DNA of 54,560 bases from Cupriavidus basilensis OR16 (lineage in GTDB: Bacteria > Pseudomonadota > Gammaproteobacteria > Burkholderiales > Burkholderiaceae). The translations under genes and the position numbers were made by a program. Location of the stretch: contig NZ_AHJE01000051.1 in assembly GCF_000243095.1 (NCBI RefSeq), forward strand, positions 1-54,560, read 5' to 3'. The notes beneath the pieces are model-generated. The model worked only from the letters and a program-made list of their open reading frames with translations. It did no database searches and was not told the origin of the DNA. Shown here piece by piece: positions 1 through 9,530 of this stretch. The first letter of the stretch is position 1; each line of letters begins with the position of its first letter.

Positions 1-119
1 TCGACGGACGTCCTTCCGTTCGCACCACGTTCGTCCACTGCCGAGCCTGACGGCCGGTCCCGTTCCACTATCCGGGGCCGTCGCTGGCCGAGGACTTCGT
101 GAGCGGGGCGGGACGATGA
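1..119 (+). pseudogene. mlaF: C-terminal end of MlaF (lipid transporter ATPase), partial, reading frame disturbed
   Basis: The frame from about base 57 to the TGA at 117-119 reads VPFHYPGPSLAEDFVSGAGR, which looks like the C-terminal tail of the MlaF ATPase expected just before mlaE. Upstream of base 57 the same frame meets a stop at 48-50. The bases before that still resemble the MlaF tail (STD...FVH.EPDG), but only if a few single-base insertions or deletions are allowed. This is either a real frameshift or poor sequence at the edge of the assembly. The TGA overlaps the ATG of mlaE at 116, as expected for a coupled mlaF-mlaE pair. The rest of the gene lies outside the window. Confidence 0.5.
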
Positions 120-892
120 TGGGATTTTTCACGAGCATCGGCTCCGCGGTGCGGCAGTCGGTCAGCGGCCTTGGCCATGCCACGCGCATGTTTTTCACGG
201 TACTGGCGATGTCGCCGGCGCTGCTGCGCCGCTTCCGGCTGGTGAGCGACCAGATTTTCTTTGTCGGCAACCTGTCGCTGGTGATCATCGCGGTTTCAGG
301 CCTGTTTGTCGGCTTCGTGCTGGGTTTGCAGGGCTATTACACGCTAAATCGCTACGGCTCCGAGCAGGCGCTGGGTTTGCTGGTGGCGCTCTCGCTGGTG
401 CGCGAGCTGGGCCCGGTGGTGACGGCGCTGCTGTTCGCCGGCCGCGCCGGCACTTCGCTGACCGCCGAGATCGGCCTGATGAAGGCGGGTGAGCAGCTCA
501 CCGCCATGGAAATGATGGCGGTCAATCCGCTGCAGCGCGTGATCGCACCGCGCTTCTGGGCTGGCGTGGTGGCCATGCCGGTGCTGGCGGCGATTTTCAG
601 CGCCGTTGGCATCCTGGGCGGCTATGTGGTCGGGGTGCAGATGATCGGCGTGGACGCGGGCGCGTTCTGGTCGCAGATGCAAAACGGGGTCGATGTTCGC
701 AATGACGTGCTCAATGGCGTCATAAAGAGCTTCATTTTTGGCATTGCGGTGACGTTTATAGCGTTGTACCAGGGCTATCAGGCCAAGCCGACGCCGGAAG
801 GCGTGTCGCGTGCCACCACGCGCACCGTGGTGATTGCCTCGCTGGCGGTGCTGGCGCTGGATTTCCTGCTGACTGCGCTGATGTTCAGCTGA
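116..892 (+). CDS. mlaE: MlaE, inner-membrane permease of the Mla phospholipid transporter
   Basis: The 258-residue protein has the MlaE/YrbE permease fold: an amphipathic N-terminus and about five hydrophobic segments, with the conserved stretches GLFVGFVLGLQGYYTL and LVRELGPVVTALLFAGRAG. MlaE forms the membrane core of MlaFEDB, which moves phospholipids between the inner membrane and the periplasmic carrier MlaC. The start ATG overlaps the end of mlaF and is followed at once by a second ATG, so the start could be 119. mlaD follows 49 bases downstream. Identification rests on family motifs and on the mlaFEDACB gene order. Confidence 0.95.
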   Translation: MMGFFTSIGSAVRQSVSGLGHATRMFFTVLAMSPALLRRFRLVSDQIFFVGNLSLVIIAVSGLFVGFVLGLQGYYTLNRYGSEQALGLLVALSLVRELGPVVTALLFAGRAGTSLTAEIGLMKAGEQLTAMEMMAVNPLQRVIAPRFWAGVVAMPVLAAIFSAVGILGGYVVGVQMIGVDAGAFWSQMQNGVDVRNDVLNGVIKSFIFGIAVTFIALYQGYQAKPTPEGVSRATTRTVVIASLAVLALDFLLTALMFS

Positions 893-941
893 CTTGGCCG
901 GTGCGGTCGCCGGAGCCGGAGTACTTGAAGAAGAGACGCAG

Positions 942-1469
942 ATGAAAAGAAATACACTCGATTTCTGGGTTGGGCTGTTTGTTGTGGCGGGTTTCGTGGC
1001 GCTGCTGTTCCTGGCGCTCAAGGCCGGCAATATGAGCGCCCTGTCGTTCCAGGACACCTACTCGGTGCAGGCGCGCTTCGATAATATCGGCGGCCTGAAG
1101 CCGCGCGCCCCGGTAAAGAGTGCCGGCGTGGTGGTGGGCCGGGTGGCGGATATCCGCTTCGACGACAAGACTTACCAGGCGACCGTGACGATCAACCTGG
1201 AAAAGCGCTACCAGTTTCCCAAGGACACCTCGGCCAAGATCCTGACCTCGGGCTTGCTCGGGGAGCAGTACCTGGGCCTTGAGGCGGGCGGCGACACCGC
1301 CATGCTGGCCGAAGGCTCGCGCATCACCATGACGCAGTCGGCCGTGGTGCTGGAAAACCTGATCGGGCAGTTCCTTTATAACAAGGCCGCCGATGCGGGG
1401 GCGGGTGGCAACAACGCCGGCGGCGCTGCCGCTGGAGCAGCCAGCGGTGCCGCGGGGGGATCGAAATGA
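942..1469 (+). CDS. mlaD: MlaD, MCE-domain lipid-binding subunit
   Basis: The protein is 175 residues. It has one transmembrane anchor (about residues 8-29, FWVGLFVVAGFVALLFLAL) followed by a single MCE domain (about 38-115, with KPRAPVKSAGVVVGRV). MlaD forms the periplasmic hexameric ring on the MlaFE transporter. The start MKRNTLDF was chosen because the anchor begins right after it, as is usual for MlaD; the open frame extends upstream to 894 without family similarity. The C-terminus is a low-complexity Gly/Ala tail (about 155-175). The stop overlaps the mlaA start by 4 bases (ATGA), indicating translational coupling. Confidence 0.93.
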   Translation: MKRNTLDFWVGLFVVAGFVALLFLALKAGNMSALSFQDTYSVQARFDNIGGLKPRAPVKSAGVVVGRVADIRFDDKTYQATVTINLEKRYQFPKDTSAKILTSGLLGEQYLGLEAGGDTAMLAEGSRITMTQSAVVLENLIGQFLYNKAADAGAGGNNAGGAAAGAASGAAGGSK

Positions 1470-2293
1470 ACGGCAAGGGTGCTGCGCGCTGGCGCGCGGG
1501 ACGAAACTGCTTGCTGGCGGCATCGGTCGCATGGTTGGCGGCAGGTTGCGCGACCGGGCCGACGGCCAACCCGAAGGACCCCATCGAGCCCCTCAACCGG
1601 GAAGTCTTCAAGATCAACGACGCCGTTGACAGGACCGTGCTGCGCCCGGTTGCCCAGGTGTACGCCGATTACGTCCCGTCGCCGATCCGCACCGCAATCG
1701 ACAACGCCTTCTCCAACGTCAGCGATGTCTACTCTGCCGTCAACAACCTGCTGCAGGGCAAGCCCACCCGCGCCGCGGAAGACACCATGCGCGTGGCCAT
1801 CAACAGCGTGCTGGGCATCGGCGGGCTGATCGACATCGCCACGCCGGCCGGCTTGCCGAAGTACAAGGAAGACTTCGGCCAGACCTTGGGCGTATGGGGG
1901 GTGCCGGCGGGCGCGTACCTGGTGCTGCCGCTGTTCGGGCCCAGCACGGTGCGCGATACCGCCGGCATGCTGGTCGACCGCCAGATCGATCCGTCGGCGT
2001 ATCTCGATCCCGTGTGGCTGCGCAACACGCTGTTCGGGGTGCGTGTCGTCAACACCCGGGCCTCGCTGCTTGGCGCCTCGGGCCTGATCGAGATGGCGGC
2101 GCTCGACAAGTACGCCTTCATGCGCGACGCGTACCTGCAGCGCCGCGAGTACCAGATCTATGACGGCAACCCGCCGGAGAGCGACGATACCGTGCCGGCC
2201 AGCCCGCCGCCGGATGCCACGCAGGAAAACCAGGCGTTGCCCACGTCGCCAGTGCAGATACCCGGCAATATCGGCAATTTCCGCTTGCGCTGA
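1466..2293 (+). CDS. mlaA: MlaA (VacJ) outer-membrane lipoprotein
   Basis: This 275-residue protein has a lipoprotein signal peptide with the lipobox LAAGC (Cys at about residue 28) and the MlaA family opening DPIEPLNREVFKINDAVD. MlaA sits in the outer membrane, removes mislocalised phospholipid from the outer leaflet and passes it to MlaC. The family core runs to about residue 235 (SALDKYAFMRDAYLQRR-like region). The last 40 residues are a Pro/Ala-rich extension (SPPPDATQENQALPTSPVQ) common in betaproteobacterial members. In E. coli mlaA is unlinked; here it lies inside the mla operon, overlapping mlaD. Confidence 0.94.
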   Translation: MNGKGAARWRAGRNCLLAASVAWLAAGCATGPTANPKDPIEPLNREVFKINDAVDRTVLRPVAQVYADYVPSPIRTAIDNAFSNVSDVYSAVNNLLQGKPTRAAEDTMRVAINSVLGIGGLIDIATPAGLPKYKEDFGQTLGVWGVPAGAYLVLPLFGPSTVRDTAGMLVDRQIDPSAYLDPVWLRNTLFGVRVVNTRASLLGASGLIEMAALDKYAFMRDAYLQRREYQIYDGNPPESDDTVPASPPPDATQENQALPTSPVQIPGNIGNFRLR

Positions 2294-2495
2294 GCGGGAT
2301 TTGCCGCGGCTCGTGTCGCCGCTGTGAGTGGTGCAACAAAGTATGAAAATGTGGCGCCGGAAGCTCCGGCGCCGCGAACTCCCAGGCCTTGCCCGAACTC
2401 CAACTCGGCGCATGACCATCACCGGCCTTGGTGCCGGGACGCGCAAGGATGCCGTATCTTGGCCCCCTGCGCTATCGAATTGAAAAGGACGAAAT

Positions 2496-3119
2496 ATGCT
2501 GAAGCGACTGTTGCTGCCTTTCCTTACCGTGGTTGCCTTCTCCGGCGCCGCCCATGCCCAATCGCAGGATGCCAGCACGCCCGACGGGCTGGTCAAGGCC
2601 GTGGTCAGCGATGTGATGACTTCGGTCAAGGCGGACAAGGACATGCAGGCCGGGAACATCGGCAAGATCTCGGCGCTGGTCGAGCAGAAGATCCTGCCCA
2701 ACGCGAATTTCCAGAAGACCACGCAGATCGCCATGGGCCGCAACTGGTCCAAGGCCACGCCCGAGCAGCAAAAGCAGATCACGGACGAGTTCAAGACCCT
2801 GCTGATCCGCACCTATTCGGGCGCCATCGCGCAGATTCGCGACCAGAGCGTGCAGTTCCGCCCGTACCGCGGCAGCCCGGACGATACCGATGCCACCATC
2901 CGCACCCAGGTCGTCAACAAGGGCGAGCCGATCCAGCTCGACTACCGCCTCGAGAAGACCCCGCAAGGCTGGAAGGTCTATGACATCAACGTGCTGGGCG
3001 CCTGGCTGACCGAGGCCTACAAGGGCAGCTTCAACACCATCGTGGGCCAGCAGGGCGTGGACGGCGTGATCAAGACGCTGCAAGATCGTAACCGCCAGCT
3101 CGCCAACGCCAAGAACTGA
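2496..3119 (+). CDS. mlaC: MlaC, periplasmic phospholipid carrier
   Basis: The protein is 207 residues. A cleavable Sec signal peptide (about 1-22, ending AAHAQ) is followed by the MlaC/Ttg2D domain, with features such as FQKTTQIAMGRNWSKATPEQ and GWKVYDINVLGAWLTEAYK. MlaC shuttles phospholipid across the periplasm between MlaA and MlaFEDB. It starts 202 bases after mlaA with a purine-rich ribosome site (AAAAGGACGAAAT) and is followed by an intrinsic terminator at 3185-3214. Confidence 0.93.
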   Translation: MLKRLLLPFLTVVAFSGAAHAQSQDASTPDGLVKAVVSDVMTSVKADKDMQAGNIGKISALVEQKILPNANFQKTTQIAMGRNWSKATPEQQKQITDEFKTLLIRTYSGAIAQIRDQSVQFRPYRGSPDDTDATIRTQVVNKGEPIQLDYRLEKTPQGWKVYDINVLGAWLTEAYKGSFNTIVGQQGVDGVIKTLQDRNRQLANAKN

Positions 3120-3184
3120 GCCTGCCAGCCTGCCGGAAAGGCAGGCTGCGGCCCAGCATGGCTGGCCGAAGTGTTCTACAATGA

Positions 3185-3214
3185 GCGCTCCCGCACCTGC
3201 GGGAGTGCTTTTTT
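3185..3214 (+). terminator. Intrinsic terminator after mlaC
   Basis: Stem GCGCTCCCG (3185-3193) pairs with CGGGAGTGC (3200-3208, with one G-U pair), with a 6-base loop, and is followed by six T residues. It lies 65 bases after the mlaC stop and before mlaB, so mlaB may receive only read-through or have its own promoter. Confidence 0.75.
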
Positions 3215-3243
3215 CCAGACCCGCATCCCAGGACCGCTGCCAG

Positions 3244-3561
3244 ATGCTTTCGCTCGACACCTCGCTGACCAACCGCAACGCCGCCACCGTGCTGCGTGAC
3301 GGGCTGGCACGCCTGGCCCAGGGCGAAGCCCAGGTGGACTGCGGCAAGCTGACCCAGGTCGACTCCGCCGCCGTCGCGGTGCTGCTGGCCTGGCAGCGCG
3401 ATGCCGCCAGCCGCGGCCAGTCGCTGGTGATCGTGGGCGTGCCGTCCCAGCTGGCTGAGCTGGCCGCGCTGTACGGCGTCGATTCCCTGCTGCAACTTGG
3501 CGCCCAGGCGAGCGCCACGGGCGCGCGGGACGCGCAAGGCACCGTTTCCCACCGACATTGA
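3244..3561 (+). CDS. mlaB: MlaB, cytoplasmic STAS-domain subunit of the Mla transporter
   Basis: The 105-residue STAS-domain protein contains QVDCGKLTQVDSAAVAVLLAW, with the conserved D-S-A signature of the family. MlaB binds MlaF in the cytoplasm and stabilises MlaFEDB. An upstream in-frame ATG at 3181 would add 21 residues, but that ATG lies at the edge of the terminator hairpin and the extra residues have no family similarity. The start at 3244 has AGGA about 10 bases upstream and gives a length close to the roughly 97 residues of E. coli MlaB. The C-terminal tail (GAQASATGARDAQGTVSHRH) is not conserved. Confidence 0.85.
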   Translation: MLSLDTSLTNRNAATVLRDGLARLAQGEAQVDCGKLTQVDSAAVAVLLAWQRDAASRGQSLVIVGVPSQLAELAALYGVDSLLQLGAQASATGARDAQGTVSHRH

Positions 3562-3665
3562 ACCGGCATCCGTGGCAAGCTGCTGATCTGCGCTTGCTAC
3601 CGCGATGCCCGGGCGATGGCTCGCGCCACGCCTCGCGCTCAAAGCGGGACTGCTCCCGCATCCCC

Positions 3666-3671
3666 TATAAT
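3666..3671 (+). promoter_or_regulatory. Possible -10 element upstream of the ABC-2 exporter genes
   Basis: A perfect TATAAT lies in the 247-base gap between mlaB and the ATPase gene, about 140 bases before the start codon. No good -35 match is visible 16-18 bases upstream, so this is tentative. Confidence 0.35.
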
Positions 3672-3808
3672 TCCGGGTTGTTCGACCGTTCCGGCATATA
3701 AGGCACGGACAAGACACGGTCGAAGCACCCAGGCGGTCCCCGCCATTTCAAGGAGGCCGGCGTGCGAGCCCACAAGAGCCCGACGCGCTTGCCAAACAGT
3801 ATCCGGCC

Positions 3809-4762
3809 ATGAAAGCCATCGAACTCAAAGACGTTCGCAAGCGCTACCGCAACCTGCAAGCGCTCAAGGGCGTCAGCTTCACCGTCGAGCGGGGCGAATT
3901 CTTCGGCCTGCTCGGCCCCAACGGTGCAGGCAAGACCACGCTGATCTCCATCCTGGCGGGCCTGAACCGTGCCGATTCCGGCAGCGTCAGCGTGCTCGGC
4001 CACGACGTGGTGTCCGATTACCGGCTGGCGCGGCGCATGCTGGGCGTGGTGCCGCAGGAACTGGTCTTCGATCCCTTCTTCACGGTGCGCGAGACGCTGC
4101 GCCTGCAGTCCGGCTACTTCGGCCTGACCCGCAATGACGACTGGATCGACGAGATCATGGCCAACCTCGATCTCACCAACAAGGCCGACGCCAATATGCG
4201 CCAGCTCTCCGGCGGCATGAAGCGGCGGGTGCTGGTGGCCCAGGCACTGGTGCACCGGCCGCCGGTCATCGTGCTCGACGAGCCCACCGCCGGGGTCGAC
4301 GTGGAATTGCGCCAGACGCTGTGGAAGTTCATCTCGCGCCTGAATCGCGAGGGCCACACCATCATCCTGACCACGCACTACCTGGAAGAGGCCGAGGCGC
4401 TATGCGACCGCATCGCCATGCTCAAGTTTGGCGAGGTAGTGGCGCTGGACCGCACCAGCAACCTGCTGAGCCAGTTCGCCGGGCTGCAGCTGGCGCTGAC
4501 ATTTTCCCGCGGTGCGTTGCCTGCCGCGCTTGAGCCGCTGCGCATGCCCTCCTCCAACCCGGGTGAGCGCGCGGTGCGCCTGCGGCTGTCGGGGTACCCG
4601 GCGGTGGAGCCGATCCTGGCCGCCTGCCGCGAGGCCGGCTGCGAGATCGAAGACATGGAAATCAACAAGGCAGACCTGGAGGACGTGTTCGTGCAGATCA
4701 TGCGGCGCGAAGGCCATATGCCGGGCGCGCTGCCGGATACGGCGGTGGAGGCTGCAGCATGA
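3809..4762 (+). CDS. ABC-2 type exporter ATPase (YadG-like)
   Basis: This is a 317-residue ABC ATPase with Walker A GPNGAGKT (about residues 36-43), signature LSGGMKRR (about 133-140), Walker B VIVLDEPTAGVD (about 153-164) and H-loop TTHYLEEAE. A C-terminal extension of about 90 residues (EDMEINKADLEDVFVQIM) is typical of drug/polysaccharide-type ABC-2 exporters. Its stop overlaps the permease start (ATGA at 4759), so the two form a transporter like E. coli YadG-YadH. The substrate is unknown. The pair commonly sits between mlaB and ibaG-murA in Burkholderiales. Confidence 0.9.
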   Translation: MKAIELKDVRKRYRNLQALKGVSFTVERGEFFGLLGPNGAGKTTLISILAGLNRADSGSVSVLGHDVVSDYRLARRMLGVVPQELVFDPFFTVRETLRLQSGYFGLTRNDDWIDEIMANLDLTNKADANMRQLSGGMKRRVLVAQALVHRPPVIVLDEPTAGVDVELRQTLWKFISRLNREGHTIILTTHYLEEAEALCDRIAMLKFGEVVALDRTSNLLSQFAGLQLALTFSRGALPAALEPLRMPSSNPGERAVRLRLSGYPAVEPILAACREAGCEIEDMEINKADLEDVFVQIMRREGHMPGALPDTAVEAAA

Positions 4763-5589
4763 AGATGCCGACCGAATTGGACACTACGCAAGATGCCATC
4801 AACACCCACCTCGCGCCGATGGCGGTGGGGGGGCTGGTGGGCTTTCGTACCTTGCTTTACAAGGAAGTGCTGCGATTCTGGAAGGTCAGCTTCCAGACCG
4901 TGGCGGCGCCGGTGCTGACCGCGATCCTGTACCTGCTGATCTTCGGCCACGTGCTTGAGAACCGCGTGAAGGTGTACGACCAGATCAGCTATACCGCGTT
5001 CCTGGTGCCGGGGCTGGTGATGATGAGCGTGCTGCAGAACGCCTTCGCCAATAGTTCGTCGTCGCTGATCCAGTCCAAGATCACCGGCAACCTGGTGTTC
5101 ATCATGTTGCCGCCGCTGTCGCACTGGGAAATGTTCGGCGCTTATGTGGTGGCGTCCATCGTGCGCGGCCTGGCCGTGGGCCTTGGCGTGCTGCTGGTGA
5201 CGGCCTGGTTTGCCAACCTGCATTTCGCCAATATCGCCTGGATCCTGGTGTTTGCCGTGCTGGGCGCGGCGATCCTTGGCACGCTGGGGCTGATCGCCGG
5301 GATCTGGGCCGAGAAATTCGACCAGCTCGCGGCCTTCCAGAACTTCCTGATCATGCCGGCCACCTTCCTGTCCGGCGTGTTTTATTCGATCCACTCGCTG
5401 CCTCCCTTCTGGCAGGCGGTGTCGCATGCCAATCCGTTCTTCTACATGATCGACGGCTTCCGCTATGGCTTCTTCGGCGTCTCCGACGTGGCGCCGAGCT
5501 TCAGCCTCGCAGTTGTGGGTACGGCTTTCGTGGTGCTTGCAACGGTCGCGCTGCAGATGCTCAAGAGCGGCTACAAGCTGCGCCACTGA
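4759..5589 (+). CDS. ABC-2 type exporter permease (YadH-like)
   Basis: The 276-residue membrane protein has about six transmembrane segments. ABC-2 family features include YTAFLVPGLVMMSVLQNAFAN and, near the C-terminus, FLSGVFYSIHSLPPFWQ and NPFFYMIDGFRYGFFG. It is translationally coupled to the ATPase upstream. Homologous YadH proteins are inner-membrane exporter subunits without a firmly assigned substrate. ibaG begins 81 bases downstream. Confidence 0.9.
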   Translation: MKMPTELDTTQDAINTHLAPMAVGGLVGFRTLLYKEVLRFWKVSFQTVAAPVLTAILYLLIFGHVLENRVKVYDQISYTAFLVPGLVMMSVLQNAFANSSSSLIQSKITGNLVFIMLPPLSHWEMFGAYVVASIVRGLAVGLGVLLVTAWFANLHFANIAWILVFAVLGAAILGTLGLIAGIWAEKFDQLAAFQNFLIMPATFLSGVFYSIHSLPPFWQAVSHANPFFYMIDGFRYGFFGVSDVAPSFSLAVVGTAFVVLATVALQMLKSGYKLRH

Positions 5590-5670
5590 GCGCTACCCAC
5601 AAGAGCAGAACGCCAAGAGCCCGTCTATCTGGATCCGGAACCGCAAGCGAATCAACGCGAAAAGACCATC

Positions 5671-5928
5671 ATGCTGCCTACACCCCAACAAGTCAGGGAC
5701 TACATCGCCCAAGGGCTGTCCTGCGAACACCTGGAAGTGGAGGGCGACGGCCAGCACTTCTTTGCCACCATCGTCAGCGCCCAGTTTGACGGCAAGCGCC
5801 TGATCCAGCGGCACCAGCAGGTCTATGCCGCGCTGGGCGACCGCATGCGCGCCGAGATCCACGCACTGTCGATGAAGACGCTGACGCCGGCGGAATGGCA
5901 GGCGCAGGCGGGCGAGGGAAAGCAGTAA
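5671..5928 (+). CDS. ibaG: BolA/IbaG-family protein
   Basis: An 85-residue BolA-like domain spans almost the whole protein, with the characteristic HLEVEGDGQHFFATIVSAQF and GKRLIQRHQQVYAALG. The conserved H and C residues (C18, H20) could bind an Fe-S cluster together with a monothiol glutaredoxin, as in the BolA family. The position just before murA matches ibaG (yrbA) in gammaproteobacteria, where it belongs to the mla-ibaG-murA cluster. The exact role in this organism is not evident from sequence. Confidence 0.88.
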   Translation: MLPTPQQVRDYIAQGLSCEHLEVEGDGQHFFATIVSAQFDGKRLIQRHQQVYAALGDRMRAEIHALSMKTLTPAEWQAQAGEGKQ

Positions 5929-6126
5929 GAGCCGGGACCAGCCGGACCCGCACGAATAGATACGGACCAACAAGCTGGCCGCCCGACAGGCCGGACATGA
6001 CAATCAGGGCTGTGCCGCTCGCGCGGCGGCCCACGGGTACCAGATGCTGCGACGGCGCGCCTTGACGCACCGCCGCGGGCCGTAATGAAACATGCCGGAC
6101 GCCAGCGGGCGGCCGGCCGGAATTGA

Positions 6127-7383
<1,257 letters not shown>

Positions 7384-7408
7384 GCGCAAGAAAAGATAAA
7401 GGACGCAG

Positions 7409-8071
7409 ATGAGCCCCTCCCCGACCCAGTTGACGCTGGCCCTCTCCAAAGGCCGGATCTTCACCGAAACCATGCCGCTGCTCGAGGCGGCGGGCATCCA
7501 TGTCACCGAGGATCCGGAAACCTCGCGCAAGCTGATCCTGCCGACCTCCGATCCGGACGTGCGCGTCATCATCGTGCGCGCCTCCGACGTGCCGACCTAC
7601 GTGCAGTATGGCGCGGCCGACTTCGGCGTGGCGGGCAAGGACGTGCTGATGGAGCACGGCATGGCCGGGCTCTATGCACCGATCGACCTGAATATCGCCA
7701 AGTGCCGCATGTCGGTGGCGACCTCGGCCGGCTTCGACTACGCCAGTGCGGTGCGCCAGGGCGCGCGGCTGGCCGTGGCCACCAAGTATGTGCAGACCGC
7801 GCGCGAGCACTTCGCCAAGAAGGGCGTGCACGTGGACCTGATCAAGCTGTATGGCTCGATGGAACTCGGGCCGCTGGTGGGACTGGCCGACGCCATCGTC
7901 GACCTGGTCAGTACCGGCGGGACCTTGCGCGCCAACAATCTGGTCGAAGTGGAAGAGATCGCGCAGATATCGTCGCGCCTGGTGGTCAACCAGGCTGCCC
8001 TCAAACTCAAGCGTGAGCGGCTAGCCCCGATTCTCGACGCGTTTGAACGGGCCTCCGCCGCGCTGGCCTGA
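7409..8071 (+). CDS. hisG: ATP phosphoribosyltransferase HisG, short form
   Basis: The first enzyme of histidine synthesis joins ATP and PRPP. The 220 residues cover the catalytic bilobal core (TLALSKGRIFTE at the N-terminus; DLVSTGGTLRANNL as the PRPP-binding motif) but lack the C-terminal regulatory domain of the long form. Short-form HisG needs the regulatory partner HisZ, which is not in this window. It is the first his gene after murA and lies 34 bases before hisD. Confidence 0.96.
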   Translation: MSPSPTQLTLALSKGRIFTETMPLLEAAGIHVTEDPETSRKLILPTSDPDVRVIIVRASDVPTYVQYGAADFGVAGKDVLMEHGMAGLYAPIDLNIAKCRMSVATSAGFDYASAVRQGARLAVATKYVQTAREHFAKKGVHVDLIKLYGSMELGPLVGLADAIVDLVSTGGTLRANNLVEVEEIAQISSRLVVNQAALKLKRERLAPILDAFERASAALA

Positions 8072-8104
8072 TGCCGCGCTAGTGAGCGCCTGGGGAATGG
8101 AGTC

Positions 8105-9442
8105 ATGAACGAAAATTCTATGGAAAACCTCGAAATCCGCCGGCTTGATTCGACCGAGCAAGGCTTTACCGCCGAGTTGCGCAAGGTGCTGGCGTTCGAC
8201 GCCGGTGAAGACGACGCCATCGATCGCGCCGTGGCGCAGATCCTTGCCGATGTGAAGGCGCGCGGCGACGCCGCGGTGCTGGAGTACACGCAGCGCTTCG
8301 ACCGCGTCGAGGCCAGCTCCATGGCCGCGCTGGAGATCTCGCCGGCCAAGCTCGAAGCCGCGCTCGACGAGCTCGAGCCCAAGCGCCGCGCAGCGCTGGA
8401 AACCGCGGCGGCGCGCGTGCGCGCCTACCACGAGAAGCAGAAAATCGAGTGCGGCAGCCACAGCTGGGAATACACCGAGTCCGACGGCACCGTGCTGGGA
8501 CAGAAGGTGACCCCGCTGGATCGCGTCGGCATCTACGTGCCAGGCGGCAAGGCGGCGTATCCGTCGTCCGTGCTGATGAATGCCATCCCCGCACGCGTGG
8601 CCGGCGTCAAGGAAGTCATCATGGTCGTGCCCACGCCGGGCGGCGTGCGCAACGAACTGGTGCTGGCCGCCGCGCAGATCGCCGGCGTGGACCGCGTGTT
8701 CACCATTGGCGGCGCGCAAGCGATTGGCGCGCTGGCCTATGGCACGGGCACGCTGCCCCAGGTCGACAAGATCGTCGGCCCGGGCAACGCCTACGTGGCG
8801 GCGGCCAAGCGCCGCGTGTTCGGCACCGTTGGCATCGACATGATCGCCGGCCCGTCCGAGATCCTGGTGATCTGCGACGGCACCACCGATCCGGACTGGG
8901 TGGCGATGGACCTGTTTTCGCAGGCCGAGCACGATGAGCTCGCGCAATCCATCCTGCTGTGCCCGGACTCGAACTACCTGGCCCAGGTGGAGGAGAGCAT
9001 TCATCGGCAGATCGATTCCATGCCGCGCCGCGATGTCATTCGCGCCTCCCTGTCCGGGCGCGGCGCGCTGATTCGGGTGCGCGACATGGATGAGGCTTGC
9101 GAGATCGCCAACGCGATCGCGCCGGAGCACCTGGAGATTTCCGCCGAGAACCCGCGCCACTGGGCCGAGAGGATTCGCCACGCTGGCGCGATCTTCCTGG
9201 GCCGCTACACCAGCGAGTCACTGGGCGACTACTGTGCCGGGCCCAACCACGTGCTGCCGACCTCGCGCACCGCGCGTTTCTCGTCGCCGCTGGGTGTGTA
9301 CGACTTCCAGAAGCGCTCGAGCCTGATCGAGGTGAGCGAGCAGGGCGCCCAGATGCTGGGCCAGATTGCCGCCGAGCTGGCCTACGGCGAGGGCTTGCAG
9401 GCCCACGCCCGCAGCGCCGAATACCGCCTCAGGCGCAACTGA
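8105..9442 (+). CDS. hisD: Histidinol dehydrogenase HisD
   Basis: The 445-residue enzyme performs the last two oxidations from histidinol to histidine with NAD and Zn. The family signature FTIGGAQAIGALAYGTGTLP and the zinc/catalytic region FSQAEHDELAQSIL (conserved Q, H, E, D) are present, followed by APEHLEI and the C-terminal GDYCAGPNHVLPTS. The start could be 8105 or the Met at 8120 (MENLEIRR). The upstream ATG was kept because GGGGAATGGAGTC gives a usable ribosome site. Confidence 0.96.
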   Translation: MNENSMENLEIRRLDSTEQGFTAELRKVLAFDAGEDDAIDRAVAQILADVKARGDAAVLEYTQRFDRVEASSMAALEISPAKLEAALDELEPKRRAALETAAARVRAYHEKQKIECGSHSWEYTESDGTVLGQKVTPLDRVGIYVPGGKAAYPSSVLMNAIPARVAGVKEVIMVVPTPGGVRNELVLAAAQIAGVDRVFTIGGAQAIGALAYGTGTLPQVDKIVGPGNAYVAAAKRRVFGTVGIDMIAGPSEILVICDGTTDPDWVAMDLFSQAEHDELAQSILLCPDSNYLAQVEESIHRQIDSMPRRDVIRASLSGRGALIRVRDMDEACEIANAIAPEHLEISAENPRHWAERIRHAGAIFLGRYTSESLGDYCAGPNHVLPTSRTARFSSPLGVYDFQKRSSLIEVSEQGAQMLGQIAAELAYGEGLQAHARSAEYRLRRN

Positions 9443-9530
9443 GGCATGGCGGCCGGTACCGGGTTTGTGCCCGGGCCGGCCAGATTTCAGCAACTACCAT
9501 CGACAACCACCTAGCCAAGAGGTAACTCCA

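Noticed and set aside
1376..2812. Long minus-strand open frame opposite mlaA/mlaC, and similar long frames opposite ABC, murA, hisD and others
   Set aside because: They mirror genes with clear family motifs on the other strand, have Arg/His/Gln-rich composition typical of antisense frames in GC-rich DNA, and lack ribosome sites.
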